The translations under genes were made by a program, and so were the position numbers. 64,000 nt of DNA from Allacma fusca (lineage: Eukaryota; Arthropoda; Collembola; Symphypleona; Sminthuridae), in assembly GCA_947179485.1 (NCBI GenBank), contig OX359248.1:4109501-4173500 (forward strand), written 5' to 3'. The notes below the pieces were generated by a model. The model was not told the origin of the DNA and ran no database searches. It saw only the letters and a list, made by a program, of their open reading frames with translations. Positions 40,925-53,196 of this stretch are shown here, one piece after another (position 1 is the stretch's first letter; every line of letters begins with the position of its first letter).

Positions 40925-43591
40925 TTAACGCTTTGAGTTTGCATGCGCAAGCTTCTCTTTCCTTTTTTTAACGTGCTTCTTGATTTTACCCTCTCGCTTG
41001 GATGCCTTCTCGGATTTTATTGCTTTCTTGCGCTCCTAAAATTTAAACAGTCGATTATTCAAGCAACTTTAGACGACGTAAACAATAATTATCATTATTA
41101 ATCAAGCATTAGAGAAATATAGTAGGTAACTTGGTCAAACGTATGCTTTTGCTTTAAAGCCGTTACCCTTTTTTCCTCTGCGGTTTCATGTCTTGGCCTC
41201 GAAGAGTTGACAAACTTCGATTCTTCATCATCTGAATCGGAACAACTGCTGCCCGATTCGTCGCTTACATCTTCGTCTATTTGTTGTGAGTTTGTTTGTA
41301 ATTGCTTTTGACGTTGACATTTGTTCTCTTTTTCTGGAAGCGCATTCAAATCCACATTTTCCAGTTTTACTTCATCCGAAGGTCCCGAAAGGTCTGATTT
41401 CAGACCTAAGAGGTTTGTGTAAATTAGATCTTTCCCTCTTTTAGCCTTTTTGATATCTCTTTCAAAGTGAGGAACCTAAAACAAGAAAAATCGTTGCAAT
41501 ATTCATGATGGTAATGCATAATGTTTCAGATAATACAATCAATTAACTAAAATTATTATTGTTTACCTCATTCATCTTTTTTGGAATAAATGTCTGACGG
41601 AAGACTTCTTTACTGACATCAAATTCTTCAAACCTTTTGGCTGCTTTCAAAATACCTTCCAAAACTAAATCAGAATTGCTGTCGTCCACGTTAGGACTAG
41701 TGATGTAATTGAAAATATTTTCATCGTCTCCAACAAGGATGCCTCTTTTCCCAAAAAAATCTGAAGTTATAAAAGTAAGTTACTCCAATTTACTAGTTAT
41801 TCGACACAATATTGAACTACAATAACCATTTTCCCAACAGAAAAGTAATATACCCACGAATGTTACAGGAAAAATAAAACATAAACCGAAGATCACCTTG
41901 AACATTTTTAATATCACTCCTCAGAAAGTCCAAGCTCCGAGGATGGTCATGTTCAACGGACTGGGACACATCAATAACGTACAAATCTTTGAAATCCTTC
42001 AAAATCAAATTGAAAGAGGAAAAATCCGCATGAACTAAACGACAGTGCTTGTACATGCGGTACAAAATCAACAGGGAATCTCTGTAAAGCTTTTTCAACA
42101 GCATCTGAATAGGGTTCATCTCTTCAGCCTGACCAACTTTGTCAGATTCTTCATGGTCGTCCTCATGCACATCTGTGAACTCTTTCAAATGCTCGGCTGA
42201 AAAGTCAATGAGGTCGAATTTCACATCCTGCAAAAGAGGTGCAGGCCAACCATTTTCACCGATGAAGTCCATAACGACAACATGAGACTTCAAAATTCTG
42301 GGACAAGGAACCAACACAGTCCCGGACGAGTGAATACGACTAAGGTTCCGAAACTCTTTTTCTGCCCAAGTTCTGACCATCTTCCGTGGGTTTTTACGAC
42401 AGTACCCATTTCGAAACCGAAAGTCTCCGCTCACATACTTATCTCTTGCTTTGAAAGTCAGGATGGAAGTTTTATAGATTTTAATAGCTAAAGAAGACCC
42501 ATCTGGAGCAGTGGCATGATATACATTTGCTTCTTTGCCTGTAGAAATGCAGCCATCAATACTAGTCATTTTGTCACTGCTTATTAATTTGAAAAGAATC
42601 ATCCTTGTCCGTGGGTCCATTACTTGCTCCACAGTGGCTCGGTCTTGTTTATCTTTCACCTTTAGCCTGTAACACCGTAGCAATCCCTTTCACTTAAAAT
42701 ACGCACATCAAATCATAACGTTTTAAGTTTTTCTAGCTTGTAAAAATATCACTCCTTGATGTGATAATTATCTCATCTCACTCACTTGTGTCCATCCAAT
42801 TTCTTATTCGTTGCTATCATTTTGTTCGCAGCAGATGCTGATAAATTTGCCCCTTCATATTTATCCACGTTGACCTTGGAAACATATTTGCGATACATTT
42901 CATCTGCAGTTTGATTACAACCCTGCATTTCCGGTTTGCGCTGACAATTCGGCCCCGCTCTCTCATTATAGAATTCAAAATCATCGTCGGAGTCGCAAGA
43001 ATCCTCATCCTCTCCGTCTTCGTCCTCAAACCCCATTTCACCAACAGTGTGAATATTAAGCCCAAATATAGCAGTGTGATTCCTACAAAAAGTGACGTTA
43101 CAGCAATTAATACAAAATAATAATGCTACTGCCGCAACCCAACAACGCATGGAAAAGACTTGTAACGTTGAGCGTGTCACACATACCGCATTATGAAGTA
43201 CATATCAGGCGCTGTCCATTATACACAATAATTACAACACAATCAAAATTCCTCTAATGTATAGATGCCCTACTAATACAAAAATCTTGAATCATTTATC
43301 CATATGTCAATAATCAATATTGAATTACAACAAATTACAATAATTAAAAATTGACTACAGCTACAATTTTACTACCCTTAAATTAATTATACTGTGCCAT
43401 TAGAATTCTGACTGGCACACTCGATATATTTTCAGGGAATTGTGATAAATGACTTAATCAATTAAATATGCTGCCGTTTGTCATATCTACCTTAAATTGT
43501 TGAGTGTTACAGAATCCTCCTCGTCGGCATCATCAAACTGTCCCTCAATGGAATCCTCAACTTGCAAGTTATCTAAATGCAGTCCCTCCAT
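40925..43591 (-). CDS. RIOK1: Serine/threonine-protein kinase RIO1
   Basis: Six exons on the minus strand: 43491-43591, 42786-43082, 41897-42666, 41567-41760, 41167-41475 and 40925-41035. All phases close, giving 593 residues; human is 568. The N-terminus has [11 protein letters not shown] and a long acidic stretch. The kinase has [18 protein letters not shown], the P-loop [12 protein letters not shown], Lys in AIKIYKTSI, catalytic [12 protein letters not shown] and metal-binding [13 protein letters not shown]. The C-terminus is the usual basic tail ending in [21 protein letters not shown]1 is an atypical kinase/ATPase that drives the last cytoplasmic steps of 40S ribosome maturation. About 45 extra acidic residues ([19 protein letters not shown]) sit in the kinase before the catalytic loop. 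The start is the first Met; in-frame codons upstream leave a longer start possible. Confidence 0.95.
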
Positions 43592-44308
43592 GTCGACCCT
43601 GATCTCGTCTTTCTGTTTCTTCCAATATTCTATGTTATCAATATTAAAATATTTATTTAATGGAAATTAATTAACAACTTTTGGTCATGGAAATAATTCC
43701 GTCAGTCCTTGGATCGCAAAAACGTGTTGTAGCGGATTGCATGCACATGCAAGAAATAATACACACACATTGGGGCGCACACTCACAATTTTTAAAATTC
43801 CCGCCAGCATTGAATTTAAAGTTGAGAAATACTTGAATGTATTCTTGTTTGATGATTGTTTTGGCGTTTAATTTGAACTTCGGCTTTCTTTGGAATTTCG
43901 TCTTCGAACTGTTTGTGAGAGGGACGATTGAGTGTGAGTACCCGTAGAGTCACTGTTGTGTTAAGGAGATAGGTAGCGAGATATAAAAAATTGTTCATAA
44001 TATTTAATTAAAATAATTAATTGTTGAAACAGAGTCTCGTACCCTCATCCGTGATAATCTTGGTACATCTAAAGAATTATTTTTCGAGCAAGAGTTGAAA
44101 TTACTGGAAATCTTTCAAGGTAACTTCATGCTTACTGTCTCGCTTGATTTATGTAGTAAACTCCCGCTGTAGAGGATTTCCTGTAGAAGAGTGTCTCTTC
44201 TGTAGCAAGGCCACACTTTTGATTGAATTGTCGTCGTATTCCAGAGTATACATTATTTTTGGAGTATTACTTGTAAATTAATAGTTCATTTTATTATGTA
44301 CATTTCAG
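43592..44308. promoter_or_regulatory. Divergent RIOK1/SNRPF region
   Basis: About 0.7 kb between two diverging genes. A non-coding first exon of SNRPF is likely here: a GTAACT donor lies near 44120 and the coding exon begins right at an AG acceptor. A 60-codon minus-strand ORF at 43816-43998 has no family features. Confidence 0.45.
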
Positions 44309-44813
44309 ATGCAGATGCCCGTGAACCCCAAACCTTTCCTGAACTCTCTGACTGGGAAGTCAGTGAGTGTGAAACTGAAGTGGGGACAAGTCTACAAGGG
44401 CTACTTAGTTTCTGTTGATGGATATATGAATTTGCAGGTGAACCGGATTTTTAATACTTTGTAAACAAATGTAAAACATGTAAGAACGGGGGAGGGGGGA
44501 AATATAAGTAAAAAGCGTATTTTTAGTAATTTGTTCTGGAAGATTTCCGTTATAGGGATTTCGTAAATTAAGATAGTTGAAACGAATTATCTTAAATCCT
44601 AGCAATGTTTTACAATGCATTTTTTTCTGGCTGTAAATTCTTCATGTAAAAATAAATTATTTGACTTGGTTTTGTTCGCAGTTGGCGGAGGTTGAAGAAT
44701 ATGTCAATGGAAATTGCACTGGGAACTTAGGCGAGGTTCTTATCCGTTGCAACAACGTCCTGTATGTTAAATCTTGTGAGGATGAAGATACTGCGGATCC
44801 AATGGATCAGTGA
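44309..44813 (+). CDS. SNRPF: Small nuclear ribonucleoprotein F (SmF)
   Basis: Exons 44309-44437 and 44682-44813, GT-AG intron in phase 0, giving 86 residues, the same length as human SmF. Sm1 motif: [20 protein letters not shown] followed by GYMNLQ. Sm2 motif: [14 protein letters not shown]. The N-terminal [12 protein letters not shown] is typical of SmF rather than LSm6. SmF sits in the heptameric Sm ring on U1, U2, U4 and U5 snRNAs. The first codon follows an AG acceptor directly, so the 5' UTR is on an upstream exon. It is divergent from RIOK1. Identity is secure. Confidence 0.96.
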
Positions 44814-46357
44814 TGTGGGTTCCATTATTTTGTACTCTTTTATTTCCTTCACCTTTCATCTGTAAGCTACTAATTATTCGGAGCAAGTCGTACCAGCCGG
44901 GGTGTTTTCCATTAATTTTATTATTTATCCATGAATTAATTGAGAATTGAACCCAGTTGCGAACGTTGTCATAATTGATTGAAATATTGACTCATTAAAG
45001 GAAAGGTGTTTTTGTCATAAGTTACTTGAACTTCATTATTTCAACGTCGGTTTAAATACAGTTTCCCGGCTAGTCGTGCTCGTGTTACTTGGTGTGACAG
45101 GAGTAACGTAAATTCTTTCAGAATCTGAAAGATTTTGGTGTGGGAGACTTGATTCAGAGAGGTGAGAGGTCGAAGGTCAGAATCTGAACAGTGTTATCTA
45201 CTCCTTTGTTTAGACCGCAGAATCTAATGTTTTAGCATTAAGCATACATTAATTTAAATAATTTATAAATATTACTGTTTTGAGTTAGGTTAAAAAATTT
45301 ATTTCTTATGGAAACCTGATGAAGTAGTATTTTCTACAGATACTTCGAACTCCGTTTTGTTTCCCTTTCCCCATCATTAGTTTTGGAGGAAATGTTGTCC
45401 TGTGAAACTTTCATGCTGTCGAATTAATAATAAATAATATGGTTGTGACCAAACTTTCTGAGCTGGTGTTTCATCATTGAAGATTTGACTTTGAGGCTAC
45501 TCAAAGTAATTAATCCACACCATCGGGAAGGAAGACAACGCCGACAAGACCCCTACATAAAGTGAAAGTCACCCGTGACGGTAGACCGGTACAAATTTGT
45601 CTGCCCGTGATATTGTCACGTGGATTATTTTGCGGTAAATATGAAAGTGATCGTTTAAAAACGCAAAATATGATAATGATCATATGAAACGTACATATTG
45701 TTGTTACGCGCTTGTTCTTTGGAATCTTATTCTTGGTTGAAGTTACATTCAATTCATCTATGGGTTTGTGAAAGGTACATGTGAGCTTCGAAAAAAAGGA
45801 ATAATTATTACTTACATACATAAACGCAAAGAGAAAAACATTAAATTGAACAATAGGTATTTAGTACAGGCACACGCTAAATTACATAAAACAATAAGTG
45901 TTTTTTCATTACGTAACGTAGCTCAATGGATTAAGTTACCTCCAGTTAAAAAGTGGTTCGGGAACTATGACCTGGGGTTGGGGCCAATAAATGAATTTTA
46001 AAATAAACTAAAGCTGGTAATTATTACGTTAAATAACTAACGCATCCGTTTTAGTTGGCCAGTAGTTAAAAGTTAGAGTTGAAATTCGGACTGGGATGAC
46101 GGAGACCTTGTTATGGAATTAGGAAACTGATAGCAACCCTGTAGCAGTGAAGTGTCACTTAATGCTTAAGTTTTATAAAAATTGAAGCAAACGCTGAAAT
46201 ATACATTCAATCCAGCGGATGTCGCGGAACTTCGACGTGAGAGAGAGGTTAGAAGAGTGTTAACTTTTAATAAAAGAACTTTAGTTATGTTCTAATTTCT
46301 AAAATGTTTTTATTTGTGTAATTGTTTTAATTTATAGTCCGCCCCGTTGTACTGAAG
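44814..46357. other. Intergenic between SNRPF and SWT1
   Basis: SNRPF 3' UTR, then AT-rich sequence. A tRNA-like segment lies at 45917-46000 (separate entry). Just upstream of SWT1 a GTTAGAAG donor near 46246 and an AG at 46337 suggest a spliced 5' leader. Confidence 0.4.
45917..46000 (+). repeat. tRNA-like (SINE-like) segment
   Basis: TAGCTCAATGG resembles a polymerase III A box. GGTTCGGGAAC about 33 bases later resembles a B box. The arms do not fold into a clean cloverleaf, so a decayed tRNA-derived SINE is likelier than a tRNA gene. Weak evidence. Confidence 0.3.
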
Positions 46358-49299
46358 ATGACGTCGAATTTAAGAACCATGGAAGGTCGAACCATTTTGA
46401 AGGCCTCCCGGAGGAGATATCCGGAAAGAAATGTCTCGGCCCCTCGGGAGGTAAGCCAGGATTTGCCCACGAGCAAGAAAAGTGGTGGAAAAAATTATTT
46501 GAGTGACAAAGGGCGACGCAAAGATGTGCCTTCTAGACCTCTTTCAACTAGCAAACTTTCAAAACACTCTTCAAAATCTCTGCATGCTAGTTCACTATCA
46601 TCTAATGTTAGCCGTGGAGATCCAAAAATTGCGGTGGAAGATATTATTCCGGGACGTAAAAACTTTGACAGTTCTTTTAAAATTCCAAAGAAAAATTTAA
46701 AGGTGGTTGGGACGATTTCTTCTGGATTGCATGCGGGAGATGAAGGCTTATATGTATGCAAAAAAGATAATAATACGAATCCCCCAGTTGAGGATCGTAA
46801 AGCTGTTCATATTATTGAGAAGGATTCAAGCGATTACCAACAATATGAAGACATGGACTGGGAAACAACGGTAAATAATTTTGGTGCACGGTTTTGCGAG
46901 TGTATTTGTGGCAAGCTTGTATGTTATAATGATTGTTGTGAATTTGTCAATTTTACCTTATTTGTAGAACATTTGTATAAACGGTAATATAAGTTTTATG
47001 TGAATTTCGATCTAGAGCTCCTTTTGGGTTTTGTTCTAATCTAGCCTTGGCATTTAATTTCTGGCGTATGTTTTATGTGATCCACCAAGACAGACCTCAA
47101 TGGTGTTTCAGTTACAAGTATCTTAATTCTCTAAATTACAGCTATAACTTACTATTAGGGGATCAGAGGATAAGTGGTGCATAAATGGAGAAATATTGAA
47201 ACTAGTTGAGGTCTGGTTTGTTGTTGAATACTTTAAGAATCGAATCATTTAACACTTCACTTTTAAGCACAATCTAGAACATCCAAGTTCAACCTGAATT
47301 TTCTCATAATGTCATACAGCAGACAAGTGGTTTGTTGACATAATGCACTGAATTCAGCGTGGGCATAGCGCTGAACTTTACAGCAATTTTGCTTGAAATT
47401 AAGTGTACAGGTCGGATATAATATTGAGCGATGTTAAAATATATAAAGGGGTAAATAAGAGCTATACTCCGAACTTGACTAGTGAGGTATTACAAACGCA
47501 GCTTTGAGCCGGAATTTATTGGATCTAACTATTCACTTTTATTTTATAATGGGTTTTACTGCAGGTTCAAGAAATTAAGGGACTCTGGCCCGGTGCTCAT
47601 TTTGACAAAAGTTATGAATTCAGCGGGATCGGTTTCACAAAGTCAGGACTTTCTGTAGATATTGAGATGGATGTTGATTCAGAACCGAGTGATTCACTTA
47701 TTATTGTTCCAGATACCAATATTTGGATACGTACGTGTTTTTGTCTCATGTGCTATTAAATAATCACACCAAAAACAAGGAAAAATAAAGACTGTTTCTC
47801 TATAACACGCAGGTTGTCTACCACTAATCCGTGAGTTGCTAAGTACAAAATTTCATAGGTACTCGCAACCAGTAGTAGTCATTCCATGGATGGTGCTGCA
47901 AGAGCTGGATATTCATGGGAAACATCCTCGCGGATCAAGTCGAACCGCGATCCATTTTATCCACCAAAATCTGTGCGCAAATAATCGTAAAATTAAAGGG
48001 CAGAAAGCTTCTGACGCTATTGTGACTGATCCTAGCTACAACAGGCTAAACGCTGATGATTCAATTCTTCAGTGTGCATTACAATGCCAAAACGAGCATA
48101 CTACAGTTGTAAGTTCCAGTTTAATTTTATTACTAATATTCAGAGAATTCAGATTAGTATGCGCTCTTCAAAGTACTTTTAATGGTTACCGTGAACTTCT
48201 GTTATTTTGTAGGTTTTACTTACAAACGATGTGAACTTAAAGAACAAAGCTATAGTAAACTCAGTTTTGGCTGCAGACAGTTTTGATGGAGTTAACTCTC
48301 TTCGGGATACATTACTAAGAAAATGTGCAAACAGCAGCCATAATTTTGTATCGTCGTTGAGCCCTGCTTCAGTTGTACCGAGCATAAAAATCCAGGATCT
48401 TGTCAAAAATAGACAGCATATAAGCCCAACCCCAAGGACCTCATCCACTACCAACACGGTGTCAGCTTCGACTCCTAAAAATACAGGAGAAAGTCCAGCG
48501 AACACCAGACCTGCGAAAAGATATCATTCACCTCGTTTGTCGTCTTCAGAAACTAAAATGCAAAAGCTAATTTCTTCCAAAACTTCCGCTATAAGCTTCG
48601 GTGATGCACTGGACTTAATTCAACAGACTTTGTCTCACGTATGTTTCTTAGTAAAATATTTAATTAAAACAAGCCTTTCCTATTCATGCAGATATGATTT
48701 GTATATTAGTTTGAATATTTATTATATAGATTGTTACATCGAAAATGAAAGAAGATTATGGGGATCCAGATTGGTTGAATGTAGTTAAAATTCGTCCTCC
48801 GTGGACAGCCAAAAGCGTTGTTCAGTGCATAATAAAGCATTATGTCGCAGTTTTTACTGAAGTATTTGGAAGAAAAGTTTCATCAGCTGAAAAGTTACTA
48901 AGTCTGATCAGCCAATACAAAGCTGGAAACTTCATCAACTCAAAAAGTCAGATATTTGAAGAAGATATTATTGAATGCGTTTTGGGTATGTTTGCAGCTG
49001 GAGAGTTTGCTATGGATGATATCATTAGGAAGGATCCTATTGTTGCTACTTGTCGACAAACTTTATTGGTAAGTAATTTTTAGAGACTCATTTAATAATC
49101 AGCAAGAGATAGCGTTCCACGGATACGGATCTCTTTTGTGTAAACAGTAAACAGTAGATTATCGGTAGCTAAAATTCTTTTGTGTAGATTGCTATTGTAC
49201 TCGGTTATTTTAAGAATATAAGGTTTTACAGGTATATGTAATGTACTTACTTACTACTTGCAGGAATTCCGGTCTAGGTCGAAAACTAACAAGGAATAA
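46358..49299 (+). CDS. SWT1: SWT1 RNA endonuclease (PIN domain)
   Basis: Exons 46358-46870, 47565-47730, 47813-48108, 48213-48638, 48730-49068 and a 36-base last exon 49264-49299. Phases close, giving 591 residues. Residues 1-170 are Ser/Lys-rich and disordered. The PIN domain spans about 220-350: IIVPDTNIWI (catalytic Asp), VVVIPWMVLQELD, AIHFIH, NADDSILQCALQ (acidic) and VVLLTNDVNLKNKA. A Ser/Thr-rich linker and a helical C-terminal domain (VQCIIKHYVAVFTEVFG, YGDPDWLNV region) follow. SWT1 is a nuclear endonuclease that removes defective mRNPs at the nuclear pore. Human SWT1 is about 900 residues, so this is short, mainly at the C-terminus. The last exon (EFRSRSKTNKE) is predicted from an in-phase acceptor and is less certain. 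Confidence 0.9.
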
Positions 49300-50979
49300 T
49301 TAATAGTGCCGAACACTTTTCTATTCATTATATCAGTCAATCAAGATTTGGAGCGTTCTTCTTGCATATTTTCATATTTTATTAATTATTATTTTGGCAA
49401 AATAAGCTAACGAATTAAAGTACAAAAATATGATAACTTCTAGTTTGAATGTTATCAGTTAATGGTGTTGTAATGTCAAGTTTGTAAGTTCTTATATTCC
49501 AGTCCATTCACGCTTGGTTGTTGTTCGATTCTTTGTAAACAGGATATTGCATATCCTTTTTTCCCTGCCCCCTAGTCCATATATGTATATAAGGGATAAC
49601 GAATGAAAATATGTCATCCACACTTTTTCTGATTTTACAGTTTGTGAGGCAACTTGTGAAATTTTTCAAAGAGTTAAAATATGCTTTGCTTTATTTTAAT
49701 AACTCACAGTTCTGGTTCCTGCGATCGAAGTATCTGATAGTATGTAAATAATATAATGTAAATGTGAAATGTAACTCTTAAAATATCTTCATGAAAGCCA
49801 AAAAAATTGCATCATTAGAAATTCCTCCTTTTTCATTTTTGACATCTCGTTCAGTTCAGAACCAGAAGCTGAAATTTCAAAGCCTCTCAATTTTTCCCGG
49901 TCATGCCCACTATTCTCTGTAAAGGTTTTCTAACAAACTAGTGGCAAAAATATTTAGAAAGTTGCTTTTGTGGGGGCCAACAATTTGTAATGTCTATATT
50001 CTTTAAAACATACCGACTTTGTTTCACTCTTTTGGCGATTTCGTGACAGCCGTTCTTCACCTACGTCGATGGAACAAATTTTGTAAAATCCGGAAAATAA
50101 TTCGCTTATGTACATTAGGAGAATGACATATTTTACACCACTGTCCCTTATGGATTAGGAAGAGGACCGAAAGCCTATTTGCAACACGATGTTGTCCACA
50201 TTACTGTAGAAAAGTATGCCAATATTTGTGAACCCACCTTCAACCTTTCTTAATAATAGTTCGAACTAATAAACGTCCAAATGTTAGTAGAAGCGAATAA
50301 CCAAGTTTATATGTCCAACGCCACGAAATGATATATATTTAATTACACAAATAAGCAACACAAGAAAGGGATATTTTTCTAAATATTGACGAGAATAAAT
50401 AAAAGAAAATCCTATTTGGGTGATCTTTACTGTGATTCCAACTCATTTTATTCCTGACAAGAAACAGCCAATTTTGTACATCATAAGATTTATGCGTTAT
50501 CTTATCACAGCAGAAAACATATGTAATAGTCGAAATTCGAAATCATGTTACAGGCACGTAAGTATATGGTAGCAAACACTACAATAACACGTGTAAAGTA
50601 TAAGATTGCAAAAGTTGTAAGTACCCGTAGGTGTAAACTTTAAAGGTATATGTATCCAGAGCATTAAGGCAGCAAAAGGTATACATTTCTGAATGCATTA
50701 TAAGGTATTTAGTAGTTATTTATCGCCAGTGGGAGATACTGTAACTGAGGGCAACTAGTAAGATAATTTAAAACAGTTTCAAACAAATATTTACAAATAT
50801 ATAAGCTTAGCGCAATGATAGTGGGGGTGGGGGGCGATTGCCCTTGCATAATGTGCATATATTCCTTATAGGCAAAGACAAGACAAAAAGGCATTTCCGG
50901 TAAGGACGCTGTGGGCATTTTCGAGTTACGGCAAATCGGGCATTTCGGGCAGATTCGGGAAATAAAAAGGGTTCGTGCA
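49300..50979. other. Intergenic with dispersed repeat copy B
   Basis: The stretch 49640-49735 resembles 5430-5530. The rest is AT-rich with no supported gene. Confidence 0.45.
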
Positions 50980-50988
50980 TTCTGCCGG
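50980..50988. repeat. Foldback target duplication, left
   Basis: TTCTGCCGG, repeated exactly at 51990-51998. Confidence 0.85.
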
Positions 50989-51989
50989 GGCTGGCTTTTA
51001 CTTTCCCGACCAGATTTTCGAATACTACCACCTACCACCTACCACCTGACATACCACTTTACATACCACCTACCGGTAATTCTGCATACCACCTACCACC
51101 TTACATACCACCTACCGGCAGTCTTATATACCACCTACTGTTTTGGTGGTAGGTTTGGGAGGTATGTTGGTGGTCTATTTCAATGGTATGCTGTTGGCAC
51201 CTTTCGGTGGTATGTTTCTGTGGTCTATTCATATATTGTAAATCCCAACGTTGTTCTCTTAATTTCAAATCATCAAACGTATATTTTTATGTAGGGCCAG
51301 GGTATGTTTTCTCGATATCGTCCGAAATTTTTAAAAAACTTGTTACCCCAGTTATTTTCTTCTAAAGTCAATCTCAACTAGTTTCTGTAAATGCACTCCG
51401 CTAAATGCAAATCGACAGCTTGAGAACCACTTCTACCAAAAATCTGCTTCAATAGATTTGTTTTTGAAGGGAATTAATAAACGATTCCCACATATTGTCG
51501 GCTAAATTCTGAAACCTATTCTAGATTCTGAGATCCCATTTAAAAAGCATAATTTACGCAATGAAAATGGTATCTTTTAAAATTTAAGCAATGATATGTT
51601 TCCTGCCTTTCTGAAGATAACCATTTCACATAGTTGAAATACACTGAAAGCTCGTTCGTCAGTATATCAATTTGTCAAATGAAATAAGTAAAACCAATTG
51701 TTTCGGATTTCAGCACGTCTAAATTCACGCCCATCTTTCATTTGCAATGAATCAACTGTCATTGCGAAACAATTTAAATGAATGACAGCTTAATAATTCA
51801 TTGTTACATACTTGATTACTGACGGTGGTAGGTAGTATGTAAGACTGCCGGTAGGTGGTAGGTGAGGTGGTATGTAAGGTGGTAGGTGGTATGCAGAATT
51901 ACCGGTAGGTGGTATGTAAAGTGGTATGTCAGGTGGTAGGTGGTAGGTGGTAGTATTCGAAAATCTGGTCGGGAAAGTAAAAGCCAGCC
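50989..51989. mobile_element. Foldback/Mutator-like MITE, 1001 bp
   Basis: Almost perfect inverted arms of about 150 bp: 50989-51140 and 51830-51989, both starting GGCTGGCTTTTACTTTCCCG. Inside each arm ACCACCTACC-type decamers repeat in tandem. A perfect 9-bp duplication flanks the element. It has no coding capacity. The arms differ mainly by one extra decamer, so the copy is young. Confidence 0.88.
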
Positions 51990-51998
51990 TTCTGCCGG
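51990..51998. repeat. Foldback target duplication, right
   Basis: Exact copy of 50980-50988. Confidence 0.85.
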
Positions 51999-53196
51999 TG
52001 TTAACAATAAATTGCAACATTGATAATAACTTACATCGTGAGATTTCTAATAACAACACTCTTACTTACAAGCCATACGATTTTCATACGATTTAATTTA
52101 TTCTGGGAGCGGTGTTCACTGTATTACCTCCGCATAACATCTTGTAACACAGCGGAATTGTATTTGCACGTGAAACATTCCAAAATTTAATTGGAAAAGT
52201 ACGGACAATTCGACAATTTGATATATAAACAGAAGTCGACAGAAAGATAACATACAGATCCACATATGAAATTTAAATGACATTCTTTTCATTGCTAGCC
52301 AAACAAAATATCCATAATCAGCAAATTAATATTTCGAGCTTTGATAACATGCTATCCTGAATATATAAACTGATAAAAGAATCAGACGCTTGAAATTAGT
52401 ATTTCATTCCAATTTTGAAACTTTACCAGAATATAATTTAGAAAGTGCCATATTAATTTCAGAATCGGAAGTCGATAGATTAGAAGCCGGAAATGATAAA
52501 GAAAGAACCAGTGTGGGATTTACCAGGGGGGCCCGGTCAGGGTAAACAAAACACGAATATCTTCAGATTGCCTGGGAAAATGACTACAAATCTATTTGAA
52601 GGCTTAGGGCCAGGGTAAAAATTATTGTAGTAATCCACCCCTCAGAAGAACTGAAGAACATTGAGGCAAAAAGGATGGCCATGGGTTCCAATAAGTATCG
52701 ACCCTGGTCGGCTCGTCCTCACAAATACTTATGTACTTACGTGGGTTTCAATTACGTCACATACTTTTATGAACGGCGACCGTCTTTAAACAATGGGAAG
52801 ATCGGAAACTCTCCTTGTGCCTGAATATGACTTTCCCCAACCTTGCCTTGCACTGTGTTCATACGGGTCATGGCCACTATACTCAACACAGAAGCCTATT
52901 TGATAGCTCTCTGAAAAGCCAATGAAATTTCCAACAACCCAGGCTCAAAACATAATGAGAAAAACAAGTTGACATTGAAATACCCAATTTATAACTCCCA
53001 AAAATTTGACCTTTCCAAACAAAAAACCTGACTTTACTCACAACCAGAGCTCTTATCATCTTTCGGATTTGCCCTCCCCAAACCTCATTTCGAGCAAATT
53101 CTTTGATCACACTTTGGTTTTTCAAATTTTACTTTGAAAATTACAAATCAAAATGAAGGTTTCCCAGAAAAACGCCTGGTTAATTTTAAGCATTTG
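51999..53196. other. Intergenic with dispersed repeat copy C
   Basis: No supported gene. Bases 52795-53060 match 5640-5900 in motif order (CCAACCTTG, CATGGCCACTAT, AATGAAATTTCC, CCTTTCCAAA). Confidence 0.45.

Noticed and set aside
43816..43998. 60-codon minus-strand ORF between RIOK1 and SNRPF
   Set aside because: No domain, no spliced partner, and situated in a divergent promoter region.
51000..51140. Regular ACCACCTACC repeats that might suggest a CRISPR-like array
   Set aside because: The genome is eukaryotic, the units are contiguous decamers without unique spacers, and they form one arm of an inverted repeat.
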